From Grimontia marina (GTDB lineage Bacteria; Pseudomonadota; Gammaproteobacteria; Enterobacterales; Vibrionaceae): a stretch of DNA of 64,000 nt. Positions 38,769 through 46,726 of this stretch are shown one piece after another. The stretch's first letter is position 1, and each line of letters begins with the position of its first letter. Made by a program: the position numbers and the translations under genes. Under the pieces are notes generated by a model. The model saw only the letters and a program-made list of their open reading frames with translations, did not search any database and had not been told where the DNA came from. The stretch spans positions 1 through 64,000 of the forward strand of contig NZ_FIZY01000017.1 in assembly GCF_900060185.1 (NCBI RefSeq), written 5' to 3'.

Positions 38769-39851
38769 ATGAAACCTCTACATTCAAAAACTGAAAAAGT
38801 ACTGGCAGCATTTGCATGTATTTGCCTCTCTGCCGTCCTCAGTTTTTCTGCCTTTGCCGCGGAGAAAACCTACCGACTGACATTAGCCGAAACCTGGGGA
38901 CCTAACTTCCCCATTTTCGGTGATGCTACAAAGAATATGGCTGCCATGGCGGAGAAAATGTCCAATGGACGTCTTAAGATCCGCATCGACTCATCTAATA
39001 AGCACAAATCTCCATTCGGTGTCTTCGACATGGTGAAGTCAGGCCAATATGACATGGGACACTCAGCCTCGTATTACTGGAAAGGCAAAGTGCCAAACAC
39101 GCTGTTCTTCACCACCATGCCATTCGGTATGGTCGCTTCTGAACAGTATGGTTGGTTCTATCATGGAGACGGCATGGCACTGATGGAAGAAGTCTATGCC
39201 CCACACAATCTTCTTTCCTTCCCCGGCGGTAATACCGGCGTTCAAATGGGTGGCTGGTTCCAAAAAGAAATCAACTCAGTGGATGACCTGGAAGGCCTTA
39301 AGATGCGTATTCCCGGCTTTGCTGGTGAAGTATTGGCTGAGTTAGGTGCTAGCCCGACAAACATCGCCCCCGGTGAGCTTTATACCGCTCTGGAAAGACG
39401 CACTATTGATGCGTTGGAATGGGTAGGCCCAGGGCTGGATTTACGTATGGGCTTTCACAAAATTGCTCCTTACTACTACACAGGCTGGCATGAGCCCGCG
39501 ACTGAACTGCAATTTCTCGTCAACAAGCGCACCTGGGAGCGCCTTCCTGAAGATCTGCAGGAAATCCTTCGCGTAGCCATGCGCACTGCGGCTTACGACA
39601 TGTATATCCAAAACGCGCATGCCAGCGCAGAAGCGTGGGAAGAAATGACCGCCGAATATCCAGATATTCAGGTTAAACAGTTTCCTGATGATGTGATTAA
39701 TGCCCTGCGCTCTGCCAACACCAAATTACTGGCGAACTACGCCGACAAAGATGCGCAAGCGAAAAAGATCCTCGACTCCCAACAGGCCTACCTGGACAAA
39801 ATACGCCGTTGGACCTCCATTTCTGAGGAAGCTTATCTTCAAGGCCAATAG
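38769..39851 (+). CDS. dctP: TRAP transporter substrate-binding protein (DctP), second system
   Basis: 360 residues from the ATG at 38769 (Shine-Dalgarno AAGGA), which gives a normal Sec signal peptide with cleavage after SAFA-AE (about residue 30). The open frame runs 36 codons further upstream without reason. The mature part has AETWGPNFPIFGDA, DLEGLKMRIPGFAGEVLAEL (binding arginine) and ALERRTIDALEWVGPGLD, typical of binding proteins for carboxylates. It is the first gene of a dctPQM operon followed by a sensor kinase, which supports a carboxylate ligand. Confidence 0.92.
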   Translation: MKPLHSKTEKVLAAFACICLSAVLSFSAFAAEKTYRLTLAETWGPNFPIFGDATKNMAAMAEKMSNGRLKIRIDSSNKHKSPFGVFDMVKSGQYDMGHSASYYWKGKVPNTLFFTTMPFGMVASEQYGWFYHGDGMALMEEVYAPHNLLSFPGGNTGVQMGGWFQKEINSVDDLEGLKMRIPGFAGEVLAELGASPTNIAPGELYTALERRTIDALEWVGPGLDLRMGFHKIAPYYYTGWHEPATELQFLVNKRTWERLPEDLQEILRVAMRTAAYDMYIQNAHASAEAWEEMTAEYPDIQVKQFPDDVINALRSANTKLLANYADKDAQAKKILDSQQAYLDKIRRWTSISEEAYLQGQ

Positions 39852-39870
39852 AAGGCATGAAGTTGTTTTT

Positions 39871-39899
39871 CGCCGGGATATCCCACCCGGCGCTTTTTT
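39871..39899 (+). terminator. Terminator-like hairpin between dctP and dctQ, second system
   Basis: Stem CGCCGGG / CCCGGCG followed by C and six T. It ends 6 bp before the dctQ Shine-Dalgarno. Probably a partial terminator that raises the binding-protein to permease ratio. Confidence 0.75.
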
Positions 39900-39914
39900 G
39901 TTCATGGAGTGAAC

Positions 39915-40436
39915 ATGTATACGCTGTTATTACTTGAGCGATCCATAAATAGAATCGCTGATGTACTGGGCTGGATAGCCAGTACCCTTTTCCTGCTGCT
40001 CGTAATCAACGTGTTTTACAACGTGGTGATGAGGTACGTCTTCAATCAAGTATCAATTGGTTCCCAAGAACTTGAATGGCATCTGTTTTCCGCTGTGTTT
40101 TTACTGGGTATCCCCTACGCCCTGAAAACGGGAGGACATGTCCGTATTGACGTATTTTACGAGCGCTGGCCACAGAAAATTCAGGCGGTCATCGACTTGC
40201 TTGGTTGCCTTATCTTGCTGTTACCTTTCAGCTTTCTGATTTTTTATTTTGGTCTCGACTTTACCCAAGAAGCCTACCAATTAGGTGAAAGCAGTGGCGA
40301 CCCCGGTGGCTTACCGCATCGGTGGGTCATCAAAGGGATGATCCCTGTCTCTTTCCTTTTTCTGTTTTTGATTGGCATATCAAAGTCTTTAAATGCCATT
40401 CAACGCTTGATGTCCAACGACCAAATAAAGGAGTAA
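39915..40436 (+). CDS. dctQ: TRAP transporter small permease (DctQ), second system
   Basis: 173 residues with four membrane segments and the family block SQELEWHLFSAVFLLGIPYAL, then HVRIDVFYERW. The ATG at 39915 follows GGAG by 5 nt; the GTG at 39909 overlaps that box and is unlikely. It is 4 bp upstream of dctM. Confidence 0.92.
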   Translation: MYTLLLLERSINRIADVLGWIASTLFLLLVINVFYNVVMRYVFNQVSIGSQELEWHLFSAVFLLGIPYALKTGGHVRIDVFYERWPQKIQAVIDLLGCLILLLPFSFLIFYFGLDFTQEAYQLGESSGDPGGLPHRWVIKGMIPVSFLFLFLIGISKSLNAIQRLMSNDQIKE

Positions 40437-40440
40437 CACC

Positions 40441-41733
40441 ATGATTGGTATCGTAATGTTCGTGGTTGCTCTCTTTGCGCTGCTACTTGGCTTTCCTGTC
40501 GCATTCACGTTTGGTGGTATTGCGCTGATATTCGGTATTTGGGCCGAAGGCGTCGAGATGTTTGCCTTCATGCCGTTTCGCATTATGAGTGTGATGGAAA
40601 ACACTGTGTTGATGGCTGTGCCCTTATTTGTATTCATGGGGCTGGTGTTACAAAAGACCCGATTGGCAGAGCAGTTGTTAGAAGCGATGGCTCGCCTGTT
40701 TGGCGGTGTCAGAGGCGGATTGGCCATTTCAACTGTATTGGTTGGCTGTCTGCTGGCGGCCTCCACTGGTGTTGTGGGCGCCTCTGTCGTGGCAATGGGG
40801 CTGATTTCCCTGCCAGTGATGCTGAAGTATCAATATGCAAAGTCACTGGCCTGCGGCACCATTTGCGCGTCAGGTACGCTGGGACAAATCATTCCTCCTT
40901 CCATCATCCTGATTTTACTCGGTGATGTACTCGGCATTCCCGTGGGCGATCTGTTTCAAGCTGCTGTTTTACCGGGGCTGATATTGGTTGGTGCCTATAT
41001 CGCTTACATCCTGATTTATGCCTTTCTTAATCCACAAGCCGCCAGGGCAATGACACGCCTGCCCGATCAGGATAGAACCGCAGAAATCATCGATGCACTG
41101 AAAGCCATTATCCCGCCCCTCGCGCTCATCATTGTGGTGTTGGGTTCCATTTTCGCGGGTATTGCAACCCCTACAGAATCTGCCGTTTTAGGTGGTGTTG
41201 GCGCTATCGTATTGGCATTGGTTTACGGGCAGTTTTCAGTCCGCCTGATGTTTGAAAGTGCGGTAGAAACCGTCAAAGTTACCGCGATGGTGTTTGGTAT
41301 TTTGGTTGGCGCGACCGCCTTCTCAATGGCATTTACCTATACAGGTGGCGATTATCTGGTTGAAGAATGGCTGACAGCATTGCCGGGCGATAAATGGGGC
41401 TTTCTGATCCTGACCATGCTCGTTGTGCTACTGCTGGGCTTTTTTATCGACTTTGTGGAGATCTGCTTCATCATTGTGCCGATATTAGCGCCAGTCGCTC
41501 AACTGATTGGTATTGATATGGTTTGGTTCGCCATCCTGATTGCGATGAATTTACAGTCCTCTTTCTTAACGCCGCCGTTTGGTTTCAGTCTGTTTTACCT
41601 CAAAGGCGTCGCCCCACCCTCTATCACCACTGGAGACATTTACCGGGGTGTTTTGCCGTTTATCGCCATTCAGGTTGCGGTGCTGCTCAGTATTCTGATC
41701 TTCCCGGCTTTCTATGGCCTTGGCGGAAATTAG
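40441..41733 (+). CDS. dctM: TRAP transporter large permease (DctM), second system
   Basis: 430 residues, about twelve membrane segments. It has SGTLGQIIPPSIILILLGD and NLQSSFLTPPFGFSLFYLKG, the second DctM signature. It forms the sodium-driven pathway with DctQ. Its stop codon TAG is the last three bases of the TTAG that borders an inserted inverted-repeat element, so the insertion lies exactly at the 3' end and may have separated the operon from the downstream sensor genes. Confidence 0.93.
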   Translation: MIGIVMFVVALFALLLGFPVAFTFGGIALIFGIWAEGVEMFAFMPFRIMSVMENTVLMAVPLFVFMGLVLQKTRLAEQLLEAMARLFGGVRGGLAISTVLVGCLLAASTGVVGASVVAMGLISLPVMLKYQYAKSLACGTICASGTLGQIIPPSIILILLGDVLGIPVGDLFQAAVLPGLILVGAYIAYILIYAFLNPQAARAMTRLPDQDRTAEIIDALKAIIPPLALIIVVLGSIFAGIATPTESAVLGGVGAIVLALVYGQFSVRLMFESAVETVKVTAMVFGILVGATAFSMAFTYTGGDYLVEEWLTALPGDKWGFLILTMLVVLLLGFFIDFVEICFIIVPILAPVAQLIGIDMVWFAILIAMNLQSSFLTPPFGFSLFYLKGVAPPSITTGDIYRGVLPFIAIQVAVLLSILIFPAFYGLGGN

Positions 41734-41995
41734 GGTCTGTTGACCTTTGGTGATGATTTTTGCAGCAGTTTGTGGGGATTTTATGCAAGGCAGAGGCTTC
41801 GATGTGTAGCTAGCCTACATGAGAAGCTGATAACGCAGCAGAAATTCTCCACAAACGCTGCCCGAAGGGTTCTGCCCTAAGCGTTTTATGCTTTGTTGAG
41901 GTGTATTTGCTTAGAATGACTAGGCGGCACACACCTCGCCGCGCCTAAAACGCTTATAGCTAGAACAAAATTTAACCACCAAAGGTCAATAGACC
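41734..41995. mobile_element. MITE-like inverted-repeat element, family A, copy 3
   Basis: A 262 bp element with ends GGTCTGTTGACC and GGTCAATAGACC, flanked by TTAG and CTAA. It is about 95% like copy 2 by eye. It lies between dctM and the kinase gene and provides internal hairpins that could terminate or protect the dctPQM transcript. Confidence 0.88.
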
Positions 41996-42071
41996 CTAAG
42001 ACCATTTTCGGCAAAAACGCGTTAAGCGATTAATATTACAAAGACCTTTGCATTTTATAGGAGAGAGGGAC

Positions 42072-43448
42072 ATGTCACTTAAATTGAAGATCATTTTGAT
42101 GACAGTGATCCCTCTCGTGGTTATCAGCTACGTCATCGGCTGGATAACCATTAACCAGTCCCAATCCCTCGGCGTAAAGGAAATCTCCACCTTCCGCGAG
42201 AGTATGCTCACGACCAAAGAGCAAGCACTGGAAGACTACGTTCACCTTGCTATCCAGAGCATCGATTATCTGTACGATGACACATCAAGAAACGAGTCCG
42301 AGCTTAAACACCAGGCCTTGGAAGTACTCCGTCAGCTTCGCTACGGCAATGATGGCTATTTCTTTGTTTATGACGAAGCGGGCTTTAACCTCGCTCACCC
42401 CATCATGCCAGAGTTGGAAGGCCAGAATCTTATCAATCTAAAAGATTCTAATGGCAATTTCCTGATCCAGAATCTGCTTGCTTCAGCCAAGGCGGGAGAC
42501 GGCTTTCATCAATATTTATGGCATAAACCCTCTACCAATGAAGTCGTCCCAAAGCTGAGCTATGCCATATGGCTACCCAAGTGGAAATGGATGGTAGGTA
42601 CTGGGCTTTACATTGAAGATATTGGCGAGCAGATCGAAGGGGTCAAACAGGATGTTCAAACCAGCATTAATCATACCTACATTGCCATATTGGTTATTCT
42701 GGTTTCCAGTGTGCTCATCATGGTGGTGATTGCGCTGGCAGTTAATTTACACGAGCACCGAATCGCTGATGAAAGGCTACGTGAGTTGGCGTTTCGCAAT
42801 GTGATGCTGCAAGAAGACGAGAAAAAGTACATTTCCCGTGAACTACATGACTGTGTGAACCAGTTACTGGTCTCCGCAAAATGCCATATTGAGTTGCTGT
42901 CAAAAGAGCTACGCCAGAACGGAAGTACCACTGCCGGAGAACACCTTCAGAAAGGTGAATCCTCTCTGGTAAAGGCGATTAAAGAGGTACGAAACATTTC
43001 GCGTAACCTTCGCCCTTCCGCGTTAGACGATATTGGCCTTAATGCTGCGCTTGAATTGCTAGCATCAGACTTTGCTACTTCACAGAACATTCAAATCGAC
43101 ACCCATTTGGATGATTTTGATGACAAACTGCTTCCGGAAGTCACCACCACCTTGTACCGGGTGGTGCAGGAGTCCTTGGTGAATATTGAAAAGCACAGCC
43201 AATGCAGAAACGTCGACATAATCTTGTCAAAGTTGGGGGAAAGATTGCAGTTAATCATTCGCGATGATGGCAAAGGCTTTAACGTTTCCGAAGCGCTCAA
43301 AGGTCGGGGGATCGGGTTAAGAAATATGCGGGAGCGCATCGAATTTATCGGTGGTGACTTTGAAATCAGCGCAGAGAAAGAGCGGGGAACGGAAGTGAGT
43401 ATTCTGTTGGAACTCAGCACCATAATCATGGAGAGAAATCATGGATGA
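42072..43448 (+). CDS. Cache-domain sensor histidine kinase (NarL-type partner)
   Basis: 458 residues from the ATG at 42072 (strong GAGAGAGGGA upstream). TM1 is about 7-27. A periplasmic single Cache domain (about 30-200) contains LRYGNDGYFFVYDEAG and PKWKWMVGTGLYIEDI. TM2 is about 208-230. A HisKA_3 domain with phospho-His in ISRELHDCVNQ and an HATPase domain (DDGKGFNV, GIGLRNMRERIEFIGG) follow. Such Cache kinases sense small carboxylates. It overlaps its response regulator by 8 bp and follows a TRAP operon it probably controls. Confidence 0.9.
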   Translation: MSLKLKIILMTVIPLVVISYVIGWITINQSQSLGVKEISTFRESMLTTKEQALEDYVHLAIQSIDYLYDDTSRNESELKHQALEVLRQLRYGNDGYFFVYDEAGFNLAHPIMPELEGQNLINLKDSNGNFLIQNLLASAKAGDGFHQYLWHKPSTNEVVPKLSYAIWLPKWKWMVGTGLYIEDIGEQIEGVKQDVQTSINHTYIAILVILVSSVLIMVVIALAVNLHEHRIADERLRELAFRNVMLQEDEKKYISRELHDCVNQLLVSAKCHIELLSKELRQNGSTTAGEHLQKGESSLVKAIKEVRNISRNLRPSALDDIGLNAALELLASDFATSQNIQIDTHLDDFDDKLLPEVTTTLYRVVQESLVNIEKHSQCRNVDIILSKLGERLQLIIRDDGKGFNVSEALKGRGIGLRNMRERIEFIGGDFEISAEKERGTEVSILLELSTIIMERNHG

Positions 43449-44079
43449 CATTCGTGTATTGCTGGTCGATGATCACCGTGCCGTTCTGGAAGGGTTTGTT
43501 GCCCGCATCGAAAATGAACCTGGCGTTGCTGTCGCAGGTACAGCGGTAAACGGTGTAGAGGCGCTTGAGAAAGCCAAAGTTTTAAAACCTGACGTGGTAT
43601 TGATGGACATCAGTATGCCAGTGCTCAACGGTATCGAAACCACCAAACTATTCAGTCAAAACCACCCCGAGACCAAAATACTCATTTTGACCATGCATGA
43701 TAACCGTGAGTACATTCAGAAAGTGATGGAGTCCGGCGCTTCTGGCTACATCCTCAAAGATGTCTCGCTGGAAGAAATGATCAATGCGATTAAAACCGTT
43801 AATGACGGCGCCAGTTACTTTTGCCAAAGCTCTAGTAAGGCGCTTTTTGATATGGTCAAAGAGTCCCGAAAATCCGAGAACAAAAAGAACATACTCAGCC
43901 AACGCGAAACAACCGTGCTTGCTCTTGTTGCAAAGGGCTTGAGCAGCAAGAAAATCGCACAGCAATTAGATATCAGCGTGCGCACCGTGGAAACCCATCG
44001 CCAGAACATCAAGCATAAGCTGAACGTCTCCTCTACCGCTGAAATGGTCGACTATGCACTAAGGAACAATCTTACTTAG
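43441..44079 (+). CDS. NarL/LuxR-family response regulator
   Basis: 212 residues. The receiver domain has acidic pair D10-D11, phospho-acceptor Asp56 (VLMDISMP) and Lys in GYILKDVS. The LuxR helix-turn-helix (about 147-205) contains LSQRETTVLALVAKGLSSKKIA and SVRTVETHRQNI. It is the cognate partner of the overlapping Cache kinase. Likely targets are the upstream TRAP operon and the downstream CoA genes; this is inferred from order only. Confidence 0.92.
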   Translation: MDDIRVLLVDDHRAVLEGFVARIENEPGVAVAGTAVNGVEALEKAKVLKPDVVLMDISMPVLNGIETTKLFSQNHPETKILILTMHDNREYIQKVMESGASGYILKDVSLEEMINAIKTVNDGASYFCQSSSKALFDMVKESRKSENKKNILSQRETTVLALVAKGLSSKKIAQQLDISVRTVETHRQNIKHKLNVSSTAEMVDYALRNNLT

Positions 44080-44227
44080 TCACCCAACTCTCTTTGTTGT
44101 CGGCTCTTATCAACGTTATGCGTCTTTCAATATTGAGTTTCCGACAAGTCTTACTTCTAACCTTTCATCACCTGACGTTGTGTTCTGTACTGACCTTTTA
44201 GCTAATAGCCAAGGATAGGAACCACCA

Positions 44228-45022
44228 ATGACATCGCAGATAGAAAAAGAGCTCAGTAGCAATGGCGTATTGCGATTAACCTTGAATAACCCCCAGCGGC
44301 GCAACGCTCTCTCTGAGGCTATGATTGGAGCGCTTCACCAAGCCATCACTGACGCTTCTATTTCATCCGATGTAAAAGTGGTTGTTCTATCTGGTAATGG
44401 CCCTGCATTCAGCGCTGGACATGATCTCAAAGAGATAACTGCTGCCCGAAATAGTGACGATAAAGGCCGTGCCTTTTTCACCTCTCTCATGAGCCAATGT
44501 GCCGCGATGATGACTGCCATTGTGAACTGCCCTAAACCTGTGATCGCAGAAATCGACGGCATTGCCACCGCAGCGGGTTGTCAGTTGGTGGCCAGTTGTG
44601 ACCTCGCCTATGCCTCTGACACGTCTCGTTTTGCCACACCGGGCGTGAATATTGGTCTTTTCTGTTCTACCCCGATGGTTGCTCTTTCCAGAAACGTTTC
44701 GAGCAAGCATGCCATGGAAATGCTGCTCACCGGGGACATGCTTTCTGCCGCTGATGCAGAGCGAATGGGGCTGATTAATCGCGTCACTGAAAGCGCTTCT
44801 TTAAAAGCACTGACACAGGAAGTGGCGGATAAGATCGCAGCCAAATCCTCTCTGACACTGGCTATCGGAAAAGAAGCGTTTTACCGCCAGCAGGAAATGA
44901 ATCTAAAAGAAGCTTATGCCTACGCCAGCGAAGTCATGGTAAACAATATGCTGACGGAAGACGGTGAAGAAGGGATCAGCGCCTTCGTTGAAAAACGTCC
45001 TCCTGTCTGGCGAAATCAGTGA
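44228..45022 (+). CDS. Enoyl-CoA hydratase/isomerase-family protein lacking both catalytic glutamates
   Basis: 264 residues, crotonase fold. The oxyanion-hole regions SAGHDLKEI and IDGIATAAGCQLVASCDL are present. In true enoyl-CoA hydratases the second reads GGGCEL and a later PEINLG carries the other Glu. Here the residues are Gln (AAGCQL) and Gly (TPGVNIGLFCSTP). The pattern matches the ECHDC3-like subgroup, whose activity is unclear. Hydratase activity is therefore doubtful; another CoA-ester reaction is more likely. It is 9 bp ahead of the acyl-CoA synthetase. Confidence 0.85.
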   Translation: MTSQIEKELSSNGVLRLTLNNPQRRNALSEAMIGALHQAITDASISSDVKVVVLSGNGPAFSAGHDLKEITAARNSDDKGRAFFTSLMSQCAAMMTAIVNCPKPVIAEIDGIATAAGCQLVASCDLAYASDTSRFATPGVNIGLFCSTPMVALSRNVSSKHAMEMLLTGDMLSAADAERMGLINRVTESASLKALTQEVADKIAAKSSLTLAIGKEAFYRQQEMNLKEAYAYASEVMVNNMLTEDGEEGISAFVEKRPPVWRNQ

Positions 45023-45031
45023 GGTTCAGCG

Positions 45032-46660
45032 ATGTCGAATCTTTATAACATTGGACTGGACCGTAACCCTGCAAACTACCAACCACTGACGCCCCTTGGC
45101 TTTCTCGAGCGCACAGCATCAAACTATCCAGACTCGCTTGCCATTGTTCATGGCGACCTGAGAATTACATATCAAACCTTCTATGACCGAAGCCGTCAGT
45201 TAGCGTCGCAGCTGGCCAATCTCGGCCTTGGTCGGGGTGACACAGTTTCTGCTATGTTAGCCAACACGCCCGCCATGCTGGAATGCCATTATGGCGTGCC
45301 TATGGCGGGCTCAGTTTTACATTCCATCAATACCCGCTTAGAAGCTGCCACCATCGCCTATCAACTTGATCATGCAGAGGCCAAAGTGCTGATCGTTGAT
45401 CAGGGGTTTTTACCCGTTGCAGAGGATGCGCTCGAACTGGCAGAGCGTTCGCCAATCGTCATTGTTTACTGTGACCCCGTATGGATTGAGGAGACTAAAG
45501 AAACACCCAACTCAACCTATCAGGACTACGAAACCTTTATCAGTCAGGGCGACAAATCCTTTCGCTGGTTGATGCCAGAAGATGAATGGGATGCCATTTC
45601 CATGAACTACACGTCCGGTACAACGGGCAACCCGAAGGGTGTGGTGTGTCATCACCGCGGCGCTTACCTTCTGGCTCTAGGGAATGTGTTCACTGCGGAG
45701 ATGCCCAAGTATTCGACGTATCTCTGGACACTTCCGATGTTTCACTGCAATGGCTGGTGCTTCCCTTGGACGATGTCTGCCATCTGCGGCACACACGTTT
45801 GTCTTAGACAGGTTCGCGCAGAGCCAATCTGGCATGCACTAACCGAGCATAAAGTCACTCACCTTTCTGGCGCGCCGATCGTCATGGATATTATTCTGTC
45901 TGACCAAACCCAGCCACTCTCTGACAAAGTGGCGTTTTTCACCGCTGCCGCGCCTCCCCCGGAGAGCACACTCGCGAAGATGCAGCAGGCAGGTTTTGAA
46001 GTCACTCATCTCTATGGTTTGGCAGAAGTGTATGGCCCTGCTGTCGTGAATGAATGGCATGATGAGTGGGATGACCTGCCGATTCAGGATCAAGCCAAAC
46101 TCAAAGCACGGCAAGGGGTTCGATATCTACCGCTCGAGGCCTTGGATGTGATGAATCCAGAGACCATGGAGCCCGTCCCTGCAGACGGAAAGACCATTGG
46201 TGAAGTCATGTTCCGCGGCAATGTGGTGATGAAGGGATATTTCAAGAACCTGACCGCCACTGAGTCTGCATTTGCAGGGGGATGGTTCCACTCCGGTGAC
46301 TTAGCGGTGAAATACCCAGATGGCTACATTCAGCTTAAGGACCGCTCCAAAGACATCATTATCTCAGGTGGAGAAAACATCTCATCCATCGAAATTGAAG
46401 ATGTTCTCTACAAACATCCTGCCGTTGCAGTTGCTGCTGTGGTTGCCTGCCCTAATGAAAAATGGGGGGAAGTCCCCTATGCATTTATTGAGTGTAGAGA
46501 AGGCCAGGAAGCTTCAGAGCTAGAACTAAAAGCCTGGTGCAGTAAACATATGGCTGCGTTCAAAGTTCCAAAGCATTTTGCCTTCACCACGATTCCGAGA
46601 ACACCCACGGGAAAAATCCAGAAGTTCCAATTGCGAGAGCAGGTGAAAGCGCAGAAATAA
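45032..46660 (+). CDS. Acyl-CoA synthetase (AMP-forming)
   Basis: 542 residues of the ANL superfamily. The AMP-binding P-loop is NYTSGTTGNPKGVV (about 188-201). The adenine motif is in HLYGLAEVYGP, the hinge Asp in YIQLKDRSKDIIISGGENISS, and the catalytic Lys in PRTPTGKIQKFQL. It activates a carboxylic acid to its CoA ester. The N-terminal half resembles medium-chain or DmdB-like synthetases, but the substrate is not decidable. Its genome neighbours (TRAP, Cache sensor, crotonase) suggest it handles the acid taken up by the TRAP system. Confidence 0.9.
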   Translation: MSNLYNIGLDRNPANYQPLTPLGFLERTASNYPDSLAIVHGDLRITYQTFYDRSRQLASQLANLGLGRGDTVSAMLANTPAMLECHYGVPMAGSVLHSINTRLEAATIAYQLDHAEAKVLIVDQGFLPVAEDALELAERSPIVIVYCDPVWIEETKETPNSTYQDYETFISQGDKSFRWLMPEDEWDAISMNYTSGTTGNPKGVVCHHRGAYLLALGNVFTAEMPKYSTYLWTLPMFHCNGWCFPWTMSAICGTHVCLRQVRAEPIWHALTEHKVTHLSGAPIVMDIILSDQTQPLSDKVAFFTAAAPPPESTLAKMQQAGFEVTHLYGLAEVYGPAVVNEWHDEWDDLPIQDQAKLKARQGVRYLPLEALDVMNPETMEPVPADGKTIGEVMFRGNVVMKGYFKNLTATESAFAGGWFHSGDLAVKYPDGYIQLKDRSKDIIISGGENISSIEIEDVLYKHPAVAVAAVVACPNEKWGEVPYAFIECREGQEASELELKAWCSKHMAAFKVPKHFAFTTIPRTPTGKIQKFQLREQVKAQK

Positions 46661-46726
46661 CGTGCACTGGTTATACCTGTGAGCAATAAAAAAGCCGCAA
46701 ATTGCGACCTTTTCCGTTTACATTGT

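Noticed and set aside
46661-46726. Terminator between the acyl-CoA synthetase gene and mmsA
   Set aside because: AAAGCCGC followed by TGCGACCTTTT pairs poorly; too weak to list.
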